A program made the translations under genes and the position numbers. Below, in pieces: positions 8,416 through 16,746 of a DNA stretch of 58,793 nt (position 1 is its first letter; each line of letters starts with the position of its first letter). Location: assembly GCA_025351485.1 (NCBI GenBank), contig JANXVU010000046.1:1-58793 (forward strand), read 5' to 3'. The DNA comes from Candidatus Eiseniibacteriota bacterium. GTDB taxonomy: Bacteria; Eisenbacteria; RBG-16-71-46; JACRLI01. The notes under the pieces were generated by a model. It was given only the letters and a program-made list of their open reading frames with translations, did not search any database and was not told the DNA's origin.

Positions 8416-8448
8416 CCACTGCTTGGATTCTGAGGCGCGCAGACCAGT

Positions 8449-8477
8449 AGATTACGCCCCCCTGCCGGCGGGGTCAA
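8449..8477 (-). promoter_or_regulatory. Strong sigma-70-type promoter for the rlmD leader
   Basis: TTGACC (8477-8472) and TAATCT (8454-8449) are separated by exactly 17 bp on the minus strand. Transcription should start near 8442, giving a roughly 72-nt RNA if it stops at the leader terminator, or a 132-nt leader if it reads through into the methyltransferase gene. Confidence 0.65.
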
Positions 8478-8649
8478 GAGATGATTTGACAGAATGTTTG
8501 AGGCTCGGGGGGTGCGTGGGGCGGACTGAACCTGCCGGCCCCGCGCCTGCAACCGTAACATATTGCAATAATGTCATTTAAGTGCATTCGGCAGCTTCTC
8601 GGGCCAGGCAGGGCCCGGCCCCTTCCCGGGCCCTTCCCGCGCAAACCTG

Positions 8650-8658
8650 TGATATACT
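8650..8658 (+). promoter_or_regulatory. Extended -10 promoter upstream of DUF1801 gene
   Basis: TGA-TATACT forms an extended -10 element at 8650-8658. The -35 region 17 bp upstream (GCCCTT) is weak. A start near 8665 would give a 186-nt leader, unusually long for this window. Confidence 0.5.
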
Positions 8659-8850
8659 CCGCCCCGGCCTTGGTCCAGGTTTCGGAACGTGAATTTGGAC
8701 AAGGGTTTTCGGGGTCATGGGCGGCGGACGGGTAGCGAGGGTTAACAATAGAGTGGAGTGGACCCCTCCACGCTCTCACGGCGACGGACAGATGCCCGGC
8801 GCCGCTTTCGTGTTTTCGTCCGGAGCCCCCGACCCACCGGAGGATTCGCC

Positions 8851-9330
8851 ATGGCCTCAGCCCCGAAATCCGTGAAGACCGTGAAGGAATACCTGGCGTG
8901 GCTGCCCGAAGACCGCCGCAAGCCCATCGAAGCCGTGCGGAAGGTGATTCTGAAGAACCTGCCCAAGGGGTTCGTGGAGTCGATGGGCTACGGGATGATC
9001 ACCTACGAGGTGCCGCTGGCCGTCTATCCCGACACCTACAATAAGAAGCCGCTGATGTACGCGGCGCTCGGCAGCCAGAAGAACTACATGGCGGCGTACC
9101 TGATGTGCGGATACGGGAACCCAAAGATCGCGGCGGAGCTGAAGGCCGGTTTTGAAAAGGCCGGCAAGAAGCTGGATGCTGGCAAGTCGTGCATCCGATT
9201 CAACAAGTTGGAGGACCTGGCGCTGGATGCGATCGGCAAAGCTGTCGCCTCCTGTAGCCTGGAGAACTACCTGGACGTCGACCGCAAGGTGCATCCTCCG
9301 AAGAAGAAGGCGCTGAAGACGAAGAAGTAG
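8851..9330 (+). CDS. DUF1801 domain protein
   Basis: The 159-residue protein fits the DUF1801 family, small proteins with a YdhG/SufE-like alpha-beta fold. Family signatures are VKEYLAWLPEDRRKPIEAVR at the start, the GYGMITYEVP strand and YAALGSQKNYMAAYLM, followed by a KLDAGKSCIRF stretch and a lysine-rich tail (KKKALKTKK). The function is not established; iron-chaperone or surface-binding roles have been proposed for relatives. The ATG at 8851 has GGAGG 7 nt upstream, and an upstream in-frame extension to 8758 is arginine-rich and unlikely. The MoxR gene follows 92 bp later. Confidence 0.85.
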   Translation: MASAPKSVKTVKEYLAWLPEDRRKPIEAVRKVILKNLPKGFVESMGYGMITYEVPLAVYPDTYNKKPLMYAALGSQKNYMAAYLMCGYGNPKIAAELKAGFEKAGKKLDAGKSCIRFNKLEDLALDAIGKAVASCSLENYLDVDRKVHPPKKKALKTKK

Positions 9331-9422
9331 GGCGGAATGGAACCGACGACATGGAAGCGGGCCGGCCGGAGCGCGCCGCCCCGCCGGGCAGCACCGGACT
9401 AGTCACAAGGGAGCGAATCTTC

Positions 9423-10439
9423 ATGACACCGGCTGGCGACGCAGGTCTGGAATCCCTGGAACGGTTGAGGGCCGGGCACGACAAGATCGTGTCCGAGCTG
9501 CGCAAGGTGATCGTGGGTCAGGATCGGGTGGTGGAGGAACTCCTGACCGCACTGTTCGCCAACGGCCACTGCCTGCTGGTGGGCGTGCCGGGCCTGGCCA
9601 AGACGCTGCTGGTCTCCAGCCTGGCCCGCGTGCTGGATCTCAAGTTCAGCCGTATCCAGTTCACGCCCGACCTGATGCCTTCCGACATCACCGGCACCGA
9701 GATCCTGGAAGAGAACCGTTCCACCGGCCAGCGCGAGTTCCGTTTCATCCAGGGCCCGGTGTTCGCCAACCTGGTCCTGGCCGATGAAATCAACCGCACC
9801 CCGCCCAAGACCCAGGCCGCCCTGCTGCAGGCCATGCAGGAGCGGGAAGTCACCGCCGGCGGGCAGACCATGAAGCTATCGCCTCCGTTCTTCGTGCTGG
9901 CCACGCAGAACCCCATCGAGCTGGAAGGCACGTATCCTCTGCCCGAGGCGCAGCTCGACCGTTTCATGCTCCAGGTGCAGGTGGACTACCCGACCGCGGC
10001 CGAAGAAGAGCGGATCGTGAACGAAACCACCGGCGCTTCGGTGCCCGACCTGAAAGTGGTGTTCGCCGCCCACGACCTGATCGAATACCAGCAGCTGGTG
10101 CGCCGGGTGCCGGTCTCGGACTTCGTGGTGCGCTACGCCGTGGCGTTGGCGCGGGCCACCCGCCCGACCGAGCCGGGCGTGCCCGACTTCGTGAAGCAGT
10201 TCGTGAGCTGGGGCGCGGGGCCGCGCGCCTCGCAGTACCTGGTATTGGCCGCCAAGACCCGCGCCGCTCTCTCGGGCCGCTACGCGCCGTCGCTGGAAGA
10301 CGTGCGGCTCTCCGCGCCGTCCGTGCTGCGTCACCGCCTGGTGCCCAACTTCAACGCCGAAGCCGAAGGCATCAAGTCCACCGAGCTGGTTCGCCGGCTG
10401 CTGGAATGGTTGCCGGAGGATGGGAAGGGCGGGAAGTGA
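9423..10439 (+). CDS. moxR: MoxR-family AAA+ ATPase
   Basis: The 338-residue AAA+ ATPase has Walker A GVPGLAKT at about 54-61, Walker B LVLADEINR and the MoxR signature TPPKTQAALLQAMQE. TQNPIELEGTYPLPEAQLDR is also diagnostic. MoxR proteins act as chaperones that activate or load metal into partner VWA-domain proteins. The two genes directly downstream encode such partners (DUF58 and BatA-like), overlapping in sequence. The ATG at 9423 is preferred over one at 9351 because AGGGAG lies 9 nt upstream and the intervening residues are not conserved-looking. Confidence 0.93.
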   Translation: MTPAGDAGLESLERLRAGHDKIVSELRKVIVGQDRVVEELLTALFANGHCLLVGVPGLAKTLLVSSLARVLDLKFSRIQFTPDLMPSDITGTEILEENRSTGQREFRFIQGPVFANLVLADEINRTPPKTQAALLQAMQEREVTAGGQTMKLSPPFFVLATQNPIELEGTYPLPEAQLDRFMLQVQVDYPTAAEEERIVNETTGASVPDLKVVFAAHDLIEYQQLVRRVPVSDFVVRYAVALARATRPTEPGVPDFVKQFVSWGAGPRASQYLVLAAKTRAALSGRYAPSLEDVRLSAPSVLRHRLVPNFNAEAEGIKSTELVRRLLEWLPEDGKGGK

Positions 10440-11347
10440 CCGCACCCTCCACCGCCGACATCCGGCGCTTTCTCGACCCCCGGCTGGCTTCCCAGATCGA
10501 GCAGCTCGATCTGCGGGCGCGCCTGGTGGTGGAGGGCTTCCTCGCGGGGCTTCACCGCAGCCCGTTCCACGGGTTCAGCGTGGAGTTCGCCGAGCACCGG
10601 CCTTACTCGCCGGGGGACCCCATCCGGCACATCGACTGGAAGGTGCTGGGCAAGGCCGACCGCTATTACATCAAGCGCTACCACGAAGAGACCAACCTTC
10701 GCTCCTACCTGCTGGTGGACCACAGCGCCTCCATGGGATTTTCGCGCGGCGGGCGGGTGTCCAAGCTGGAATACGCGTCCCTGCTGGCGTCCGCGCTGTG
10801 CTACATGATGCTGGGCCAGCAGGACGCCACGGGGCTGATGCTCTTTTCCGACAAGCTGGACAAGTACCTGCCTCCGCGCGCCGTGAAGAGCCAATTGCAC
10901 CAGGTGCTGCTGGAGCTCTCGCGGGTGAAGCCGGAAAGCACCACCCAGGTGGGCGCGTGCCTCACCGCGCTGGCCGAGCGCATCAAGCGCCGCGGCCTGG
11001 TGGTGGTGTTCTCCGATCTGCTGGATGACCCCGAAACGGTGATGGCCGGGCTCAAGTCGTTCCGGCACCGCGGCCACGAGGTGGTGGTGTTCCACATCCT
11101 GGATCCCGACGAGCGCAAGTTTCCGTTCAAGGAGCCCGTCGAGATCGAAGACATGGAAACCGGAGAAAAGCTGGTGACCCACGGATGGGAGATGTCCAAG
11201 GACTACCGCGAGCGCGTGGCGGACTGGTCCGCCACGCTGCAGCGCGAGTGCCGCGAACGGCTGATCGACTACGTGCTGCTGGACACCGCCACGCCCTTTG
11301 ACGTGGCGCTGATCCGTTACCTCGAAAAACGGACCCGCCTGAATTGA
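10436..11347 (+). CDS. DUF58 (VWA-like) protein
   Basis: The GTG start at 10436 overlaps the MoxR stop (GTGA). The 303-residue product has the DUF58 core GDPIRHIDWKVLGKADRYY and a VWA metal-site-like motif VDHSASM (DxSxS) at about residue 98. A Rossmann-type half follows (VVVFSDLLDDPETVMAGL). There are no N-terminal membrane segments, unlike many DUF58 proteins, so it is probably cytosolic. In MoxR operons DUF58 proteins are the usual partner of the ATPase; the client process is unknown, with envelope maintenance a common proposal. Confidence 0.9.
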   Translation: MTAPSTADIRRFLDPRLASQIEQLDLRARLVVEGFLAGLHRSPFHGFSVEFAEHRPYSPGDPIRHIDWKVLGKADRYYIKRYHEETNLRSYLLVDHSASMGFSRGGRVSKLEYASLLASALCYMMLGQQDATGLMLFSDKLDKYLPPRAVKSQLHQVLLELSRVKPESTTQVGACLTALAERIKRRGLVVVFSDLLDDPETVMAGLKSFRHRGHEVVVFHILDPDERKFPFKEPVEIEDMETGEKLVTHGWEMSKDYRERVADWSATLQRECRERLIDYVLLDTATPFDVALIRYLEKRTRLN

Positions 11348-13347
11348 CCTTCCTGAATCCGTTCGCGTGGATCGCCGCGGTGGCCGCGGGCGTCCCGCTC
11401 CTGATCCACCTGCTCAGCCGCCGCAAGGCCCGCCGCGAGTCGTTCCCGGCGGTGCGCTTCCTGCGCCAGGTGCACCGGCAGGAAGTGCGCCGGATAAGGC
11501 TCCGCGAGTGGCTGCTGCTCCTGATCCGCACGCTGGCCGTGGTGTGCCTGGCGCTGGCGTTCGCGCGCCCCGCGCTGGAGGGATCGCACGGCGCCTCGTC
11601 GCACGCCCCGACTTCCATGGTGACCGTGGTGGACCGGAGCCTTTCCATGCGCGCCAACGGGCCGCGCGGCAGCCGCTTTGACGAGGCCCGCGCCAGGCTT
11701 CGGGAACTCGCGGCGCTGCTGGAGGCCGGCAGCGAGGTCCAGTCGCTGGCGTTCGACCGCCACCCGGCGCCGCTCTTTGAAGACTTCACCCACGACCCGG
11801 CGCGCTTTCGCGCCGCGGCGGAAAATCTCAAGCCCGGATATGGAAGCACCGACATCGGCGCGGCGATTCGCGAGGGCGCCCGGTGGCTGCGCGGGCGCCC
11901 CGGGCTCCACCGCGAACTGTTCGTGGTCTCGGACTTCCAGGCCTCGGGCATGGACAGCGCCGGAGCCCGCGGCCTGGCGGACGCCACCAAGGGCATGGAG
12001 GTGTACCTGGTCCCGGTGGGATCCCGCGAGGGGCAGAACGCGGCGTGGGTTTCGGCCGAGGCCAGCCGCGTGGGCGCGGGCGGCCAGGTGAGCGCGGTGA
12101 TCCGCAACGCCTCCGACGAGGCGCGCCGCGGCGCCCTGGTGGAGGCGCTGGCGGACGGCCGACTCCTTGGAGCCTCTCGCGTGGACATGCCGGCGCGCGC
12201 GGAGACCCGCGTGACCGTGGCGGTGCAGGGGCTTTCTTCGAACGACTTGGGCGCGACGCTGCGCTTTCCCCACGACGCGCTGGAAGAGGACGACCAGGTG
12301 GCGGTGGCGTTCCCCTCGTCCCGCCCGATGCGAGTGGCGCTGGTGGGGGCCGACGACCAGAAGCTCTATGTCGCGGCCGCGCTCAGGGCCGCGCCGGGTG
12401 CCTACGAGATCCAGTCCAGCGAGGACGGCTCCGACCTGCAGCCCGCCGAAGTGTGGGTGCTGCTGGAACCCGACCGCGTGAACACTTCTTCGCTTCGGGC
12501 GCACGTGGCGCGCGGCGGTGGAGTACTGGCGGTGATGGGGGAGAACTACACGCGAAGGGTCGTGGAACAGGCCCTGGGCGACGCTTCGCCGGGAAGGGCC
12601 GGCGCCGCGGACGGGGATAGCACCGGCAAGACCTTCGCGCGGCTCCGAGTGCTGGAGGCGGGTTCGCCCGTTTTCCGCGGGCTCGCGGAGCGGCGGGGCG
12701 CCGACCTGTCATCTTCCAGGTTCGTCCGATGGGTACGCCTCACGCCGGCCCCGGGCGCCGTTTCGCTGGCCGAGTTCGGCCCGGACTCTCCGGCGCTGCT
12801 CGAGCGCGGCCACGTGATGCTGCTCGCCACCAGCCTGGACGGCCGCTGGAACAACTTTCCGCTGAGCCCGAGTTTTGTGCCGTGGCTCTACCAGTCGCTG
12901 GACGCGCTAGCTTCTCGCACCCGCCCCACCTCCGTGGAAACGGGCTTGCGCTGGGTGCGCCCGGTGCCCGCCGAATGGAAAGGCCTGCCCCTCACGCTGC
13001 GCGATCCCGCCGGACGCGCCGTGCCGGTGGACCTGACGCAGGGCGGCACGGAGCTGCGCAGCGCCGCGCTGGACCTGCCGGGCCTGTACACGCTGCAAGT
13101 GGCCGGCAAGCCCGTGGAAGCGGTGGCCGCCGCGCTGCCGGCGGACGAGGCCGATCTTCGCGGCATGCCCCTGGATGCGATCTCGCAACTGGTTCCGGGC
13201 GCGCACCTGGTGCAGGCGGGGCTGCGGGAAGAAGTGATGCGCCGCCGCTATGGACGCGAGCTGTGGCGCGAGTTCCTGATTGCCGCACTGGCGCTGCTGG
13301 TGCTGGAGACTTTGGTCTCGCGCCTGACCGTGGCGCGGAGCGCCTGA
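11344..13347 (+). CDS. BatA-like membrane protein with VWA domain
   Basis: A TTG start at 11344 overlaps the previous stop (TTGA). The 667-residue protein begins with the BatA N-terminal module: membrane segment FLNPFAWIAAVAAGVPLLI, then HLLSRRKA and a second segment around LLLLIRTLAVVCLALAF. A VWA domain follows with VVDRSLSM (DxSxS) at about residue 96. A long extracytoplasmic part (about residues 250-640) and a final membrane helix (LIAALALLVLETLV) complete it. This order is typical of aerotolerance/BatA-like proteins encoded after MoxR and DUF58. The three gene products probably form one membrane complex. Confidence 0.85.
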   Translation: MTFLNPFAWIAAVAAGVPLLIHLLSRRKARRESFPAVRFLRQVHRQEVRRIRLREWLLLLIRTLAVVCLALAFARPALEGSHGASSHAPTSMVTVVDRSLSMRANGPRGSRFDEARARLRELAALLEAGSEVQSLAFDRHPAPLFEDFTHDPARFRAAAENLKPGYGSTDIGAAIREGARWLRGRPGLHRELFVVSDFQASGMDSAGARGLADATKGMEVYLVPVGSREGQNAAWVSAEASRVGAGGQVSAVIRNASDEARRGALVEALADGRLLGASRVDMPARAETRVTVAVQGLSSNDLGATLRFPHDALEEDDQVAVAFPSSRPMRVALVGADDQKLYVAAALRAAPGAYEIQSSEDGSDLQPAEVWVLLEPDRVNTSSLRAHVARGGGVLAVMGENYTRRVVEQALGDASPGRAGAADGDSTGKTFARLRVLEAGSPVFRGLAERRGADLSSSRFVRWVRLTPAPGAVSLAEFGPDSPALLERGHVMLLATSLDGRWNNFPLSPSFVPWLYQSLDALASRTRPTSVETGLRWVRPVPAEWKGLPLTLRDPAGRAVPVDLTQGGTELRSAALDLPGLYTLQVAGKPVEAVAAALPADEADLRGMPLDAISQLVPGAHLVQAGLREEVMRRRYGRELWREFLIAALALLVLETLVSRLTVARSA

Positions 13348-13351
13348 AGCC

Positions 13352-16300
13352 ATGGACGCCCGCGATCTGCTGCTTTCAGCGGCCAGGAAGTCCCACGGGT
13401 TCGGGGAAGTCTCCGGCCTGGTGCGGCACGGGCTGGAACAGCCGCTTCGCCTGAAGGGCCTCGCCGGGGGCGCTGCGGCGCTGCTGGCAGGGCATCTCTT
13501 TGAAACCGCGCTCCGCGACAAGGTTCCGCTGGTGTGGATCCTGCCCGACTCGGAAGCCGCCGAGGCCGCCCGCGACGACCTGGAATTCCTGATCGGCGAA
13601 GACCACGTCCTGCACTTTCCCGAGCCTGAAAACCTTCCCTACGACCGCCAGCCGTCCGCTCCGCAGATCGTGAGCCGCCGGCTCGCCACGCTGGACGCGC
13701 TGCTCACCAAGCGCAAGGGCGTGGTGGTGACCAGCTTCCGCGCGCTCGCGGGAAGGCTGCTTCCTCCCGAGCGGCTCATCATGGGCACGATCGAGCTCAA
13801 GGCCGGGCAGACGCTCCCGCCGGCCAAACTTCGCGCCGAGCTCGCCGGCCTGGGCTACAGCCACGAGACGGTGGTTTCCGCGCACGGCGAGATGAGCGCG
13901 CGCGGCGGAATCCTGGACGTGTTCGCCAGCGGCTCCGAAGACCCCATCCGTATCGAGTGGGACGGCGATGAGATCGCCTCCATGCGCACCTTCGACCCGC
14001 AGACCCAGCGATCGGTCAACAAGCTCAAGGCCGCGCGCCTGCTGCCGCGACGCGAGTTCATTCCCGAGCTCGAGGTGGCGCAGAAGATCGCCGACAAGCT
14101 GGAGCAAATCGGGGGATTCGAAGAACTGCGCCACCAGGTGCAGAACGAAGTCATCTACGACGGCATGGAACGCATGCTGGCCCTGTACGAGCCGGGGCTG
14201 GTCCGGTTCTTCGATTACCTGCCGCGCGAGGCGGTGCTGCTGGTGACCGAGTGGTCGCGCCAGCGCTCGCGTGGCGAGGCCTTTGCGGACGAAGTGGAGC
14301 TGATGCACCAGGAAGCGCTGCGCGAGTGCCCGCTGGCCTCCACCACCTCGGAACTTTTCATCGGCGTGGAGGAGATGGAAAAGGAAATCCTCTCCCGCCC
14401 GACGCTGCTGCAAGACCTGGTCACCAGCGGTCCGGCCGACCTGCCTCACGTGGAAATGGAAACCTCCGGCGGCGAAAGCTTCGGCCGCAACGTGGAGCTC
14501 CTGAAAGAACGGCTCCGTTCGCTGCTCAAGGAAGGCCGCGAGATCGCGATCTTCTGCGACAACATCGGCCAGCGCGAACGACTGGAAGAGCTGCTGGAAG
14601 GGATCCCGGTCCGGCTCGACATCGCCCTGTGGAGCAGCGGGGTCACGCTGAGGGAAGCCAACCTCGTGATCATGACCGACCACGAGATCTTCTCCCGCTA
14701 CCGCCGCCGGCAGCGCAGCGGAAAGTTTCGGGGCGGGCTTACCTACGCGGACTTCCTGGCGCTCCAGACCGGCGACTACGTCGTGCACGTGGACCACGGC
14801 GTAGGGGCGTACAAGGGCCTGCAGCGCCTCACCCTGGACGGCCAGGAAACCGACTGCCTGCGCATCGAATACTCCGCCGGCGATTCCTTGTTCGTGCCGG
14901 TCGCGCAGCTCTCGCTGGTGCAAAAGTACCAGTCCGAAGAAGGCGCCAGGCCGCAGGTCCACCGGCTTGGTTCCACGCAATGGCAGCGCACCAAGGCCAA
15001 GGTCAAGAAGGCCGTCAAGGAGATGGCCGATCAGCTCATCAAGACTTACGCCGCGCGCCGCTCCCAGACCGGGCATGCCTACGGCCCCGACGAAGATCTG
15101 CAGCGCCAGCTCGAAGCCTCCTTCATCTACGACGAGACCCCCGACCAGCAGCGCGCGGTGGATGAGACCAAGATCGACATGGAATCTCCCCGCCCCATGG
15201 ATCGGCTGGTGTGTGGAGACGTGGGGTTCGGCAAGACCGAAGTGGCGGTGCGCGCAGCCATGAAGGCCGTGGCGGGGGGCAAGCAGGTGGCGGTGCTGGT
15301 GCCCACGACCATCCTGGCGCAACAGCACTACAACACATTCAGCGAGCGCCTGGCAGGATTCCCGGTGCGGGTGGAAATGATGTCGCGCTTTCGCAGTCCC
15401 AGGGAATTGAAACTGGTCGCGAAGGCCCTGTCCCAAGGGGAAGTGGACATCGTGATCGGCACGCACCGGCTGCTCTCCAAGGATATCGAGATCCGCGATC
15501 TGGGGCTGGTGGTGATCGACGAGGAGCACCGCTTCGGGGTGGGCCACAAGGAAAAGCTCCGCACCATGCGCAAGCTGGTGGACGTGCTCACGCTCACCGC
15601 CACGCCGATCCCGCGCACGCTCAACATGGCGCTCCTGGGCGCTCGCGATCTTTCGCGCATGGAAACCCCGCCGCGCGACCGGTTGCCCATCCAGACCGAG
15701 ATCGTGGAGTTCGACCAGGAAGTGATCGCCGACGCGTTGATGCGCGAGGCGGACCGCGGCGGCCAGAGCTTTTTCGTGCACAACCGGGTGGAGACCATCG
15801 ACGCCACCGCGTCGTTCCTGCGAAAACTGTGCCCGCACTTGAAATTCGGGGTGGCGCACGGGCAGATGCGCGAGCATGCGCTGGAAGAGGTGATGCTCAA
15901 CTTCCTGGACCGGCGCTACGACTGCCTGGTCTCCACCATGATCATCGAGTCGGGCCTGGATATTCCGAGCGTGAACACGCTGATCGTGCACCACGCCGAG
16001 AACTTCGGCCTGGCCCAGCTCTACCAGCTTCGCGGCCGGGTGGGCCGCTCGCACCACCGCGCCTACTGCTACCTGGTGGTCCCCAAGGGCCGCGCCCTGA
16101 CCGAGATCGCCGAGAAGCGCCTGAAAGTGATCCAGGAGTACGACGAACTGGGCGCGGGGCTCAAGATCGCGATGAAGGACCTGGAAATCCGTGGCGCCGG
16201 CAACCTGCTGGGCCCCGAACAGACCGGGTTCATCATCAGCGTCGGATTCGAGATGTACCAGCGCCTGCTGGAAGAGGCCGTCTCGGAGCTCAAGGGCGAA

Positions 16301-16744
16301 CCGGTGGAGCAGTTCGTGGAACCGCGCCTGGTCACCAACCTGCCCGCGTTCCTGCCGGAAGACTACGTGTCCCAGGAAGAAAAGATCTCCCAGTACAAGC
16401 GGCTGGCCGATGCCAAGTCGGTGGAGCAGGTCGACGAACTCGGCAAGGAATGGCGCGACCGCTTTGGAGAACTCCCCGAACAGGCCGTCACCCTGCTGGA
16501 ACTGCGCAGGCTCCGGCTGATAGCAGCCCGAGGAGAGATCGCAAACCTGATCGTGGAATCCGGAAGATTCGAAGTGGAACTGATGCGCCCCAGACCCGCG
16601 AAAGAGTTGCGTCCATTGTTCGAGGTCAAAGAGTTCCCCCTGGAATTCAGCACGGCAAACCCAGAGAAGATGATCCTGCGGGTCAAACAGAAGAACGGCC
16701 TCGCCGCCGCAAAGAAGCTGCTACCCCTGCTGAAGGTGAGCTGA
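13352..16744 (+). CDS. mfd: Transcription-repair coupling factor Mfd
   Basis: The 1130-residue protein is a full-length Mfd, which removes stalled RNA polymerase at DNA lesions and recruits UvrA. The UvrB-like N-terminal region includes LPYDRQPSAPQIVSRR. The RNA-polymerase interaction domain contains YVVHVDHGVGAYKGL and GDSLFVPVAQLSLVQKY. The RecG-like translocase has Walker A GDVGFGKTEVAVRAA at about residue 622, the DEEH box VVIDEEHRFGVGHK near 723 and LTATPIPRTL. The TRCF C-terminal domain follows (AFLPEDYV). It starts 4 bp after the BatA-like gene and is probably cotranscribed with it. Confidence 0.97.
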   Translation: MDARDLLLSAARKSHGFGEVSGLVRHGLEQPLRLKGLAGGAAALLAGHLFETALRDKVPLVWILPDSEAAEAARDDLEFLIGEDHVLHFPEPENLPYDRQPSAPQIVSRRLATLDALLTKRKGVVVTSFRALAGRLLPPERLIMGTIELKAGQTLPPAKLRAELAGLGYSHETVVSAHGEMSARGGILDVFASGSEDPIRIEWDGDEIASMRTFDPQTQRSVNKLKAARLLPRREFIPELEVAQKIADKLEQIGGFEELRHQVQNEVIYDGMERMLALYEPGLVRFFDYLPREAVLLVTEWSRQRSRGEAFADEVELMHQEALRECPLASTTSELFIGVEEMEKEILSRPTLLQDLVTSGPADLPHVEMETSGGESFGRNVELLKERLRSLLKEGREIAIFCDNIGQRERLEELLEGIPVRLDIALWSSGVTLREANLVIMTDHEIFSRYRRRQRSGKFRGGLTYADFLALQTGDYVVHVDHGVGAYKGLQRLTLDGQETDCLRIEYSAGDSLFVPVAQLSLVQKYQSEEGARPQVHRLGSTQWQRTKAKVKKAVKEMADQLIKTYAARRSQTGHAYGPDEDLQRQLEASFIYDETPDQQRAVDETKIDMESPRPMDRLVCGDVGFGKTEVAVRAAMKAVAGGKQVAVLVPTTILAQQHYNTFSERLAGFPVRVEMMSRFRSPRELKLVAKALSQGEVDIVIGTHRLLSKDIEIRDLGLVVIDEEHRFGVGHKEKLRTMRKLVDVLTLTATPIPRTLNMALLGARDLSRMETPPRDRLPIQTEIVEFDQEVIADALMREADRGGQSFFVHNRVETIDATASFLRKLCPHLKFGVAHGQMREHALEEVMLNFLDRRYDCLVSTMIIESGLDIPSVNTLIVHHAENFGLAQLYQLRGRVGRSHHRAYCYLVVPKGRALTEIAEKRLKVIQEYDELGAGLKIAMKDLEIRGAGNLLGPEQTGFIISVGFEMYQRLLEEAVSELKGEPVEQFVEPRLVTNLPAFLPEDYVSQEEKISQYKRLADAKSVEQVDELGKEWRDRFGELPEQAVTLLELRRLRLIAARGEIANLIVESGRFEVELMRPRPAKELRPLFEVKEFPLEFSTANPEKMILRVKQKNGLAAAKKLLPLLKVS

Positions 16745-16746
16745 TC

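Larger units (their letters stand above)
8407..8850. other. Divergent intergenic region between rlmD leader and DUF1801 gene
   Basis: Besides the minus-strand promoter, the gap holds a plus-strand extended -10 promoter at 8650-8658 and a hairpin at about 8750-8778 (AGAGTGGAG with CTCCAC). It also has an AT-rich patch at 8557-8585. The minus ORF at 8474-8779 lacks a ribosome site and protein-like composition. No tRNA or known RNA was recognised. Confidence 0.5.

Noticed and set aside
8400-8460. Segment looked briefly like a tRNA or SRP RNA on the minus strand
   Set aside because: No anticodon or T-arm (GTTCGA) pattern and no SRP tetraloop core; it fits a promoter plus attenuator better.
8474-8779. 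Minus-strand ORF of 101 codons upstream of rlmD
   Set aside because: No ribosome site, low-complexity Pro/Arg composition, and it covers a promoter region on both strands.
13376-16057. 893-codon ORF antisense to mfd
   Set aside because: His/Gln/Arg-rich mirror of a high-GC coding frame; the plus-strand Mfd is unambiguous.
15211-16746. Long upstream extension of the alpha/beta hydrolase frame
   Set aside because: Overlaps mfd in another frame and has Arg/Gly/Pro-rich shadow composition; ATG at 16747 begins the real protein.
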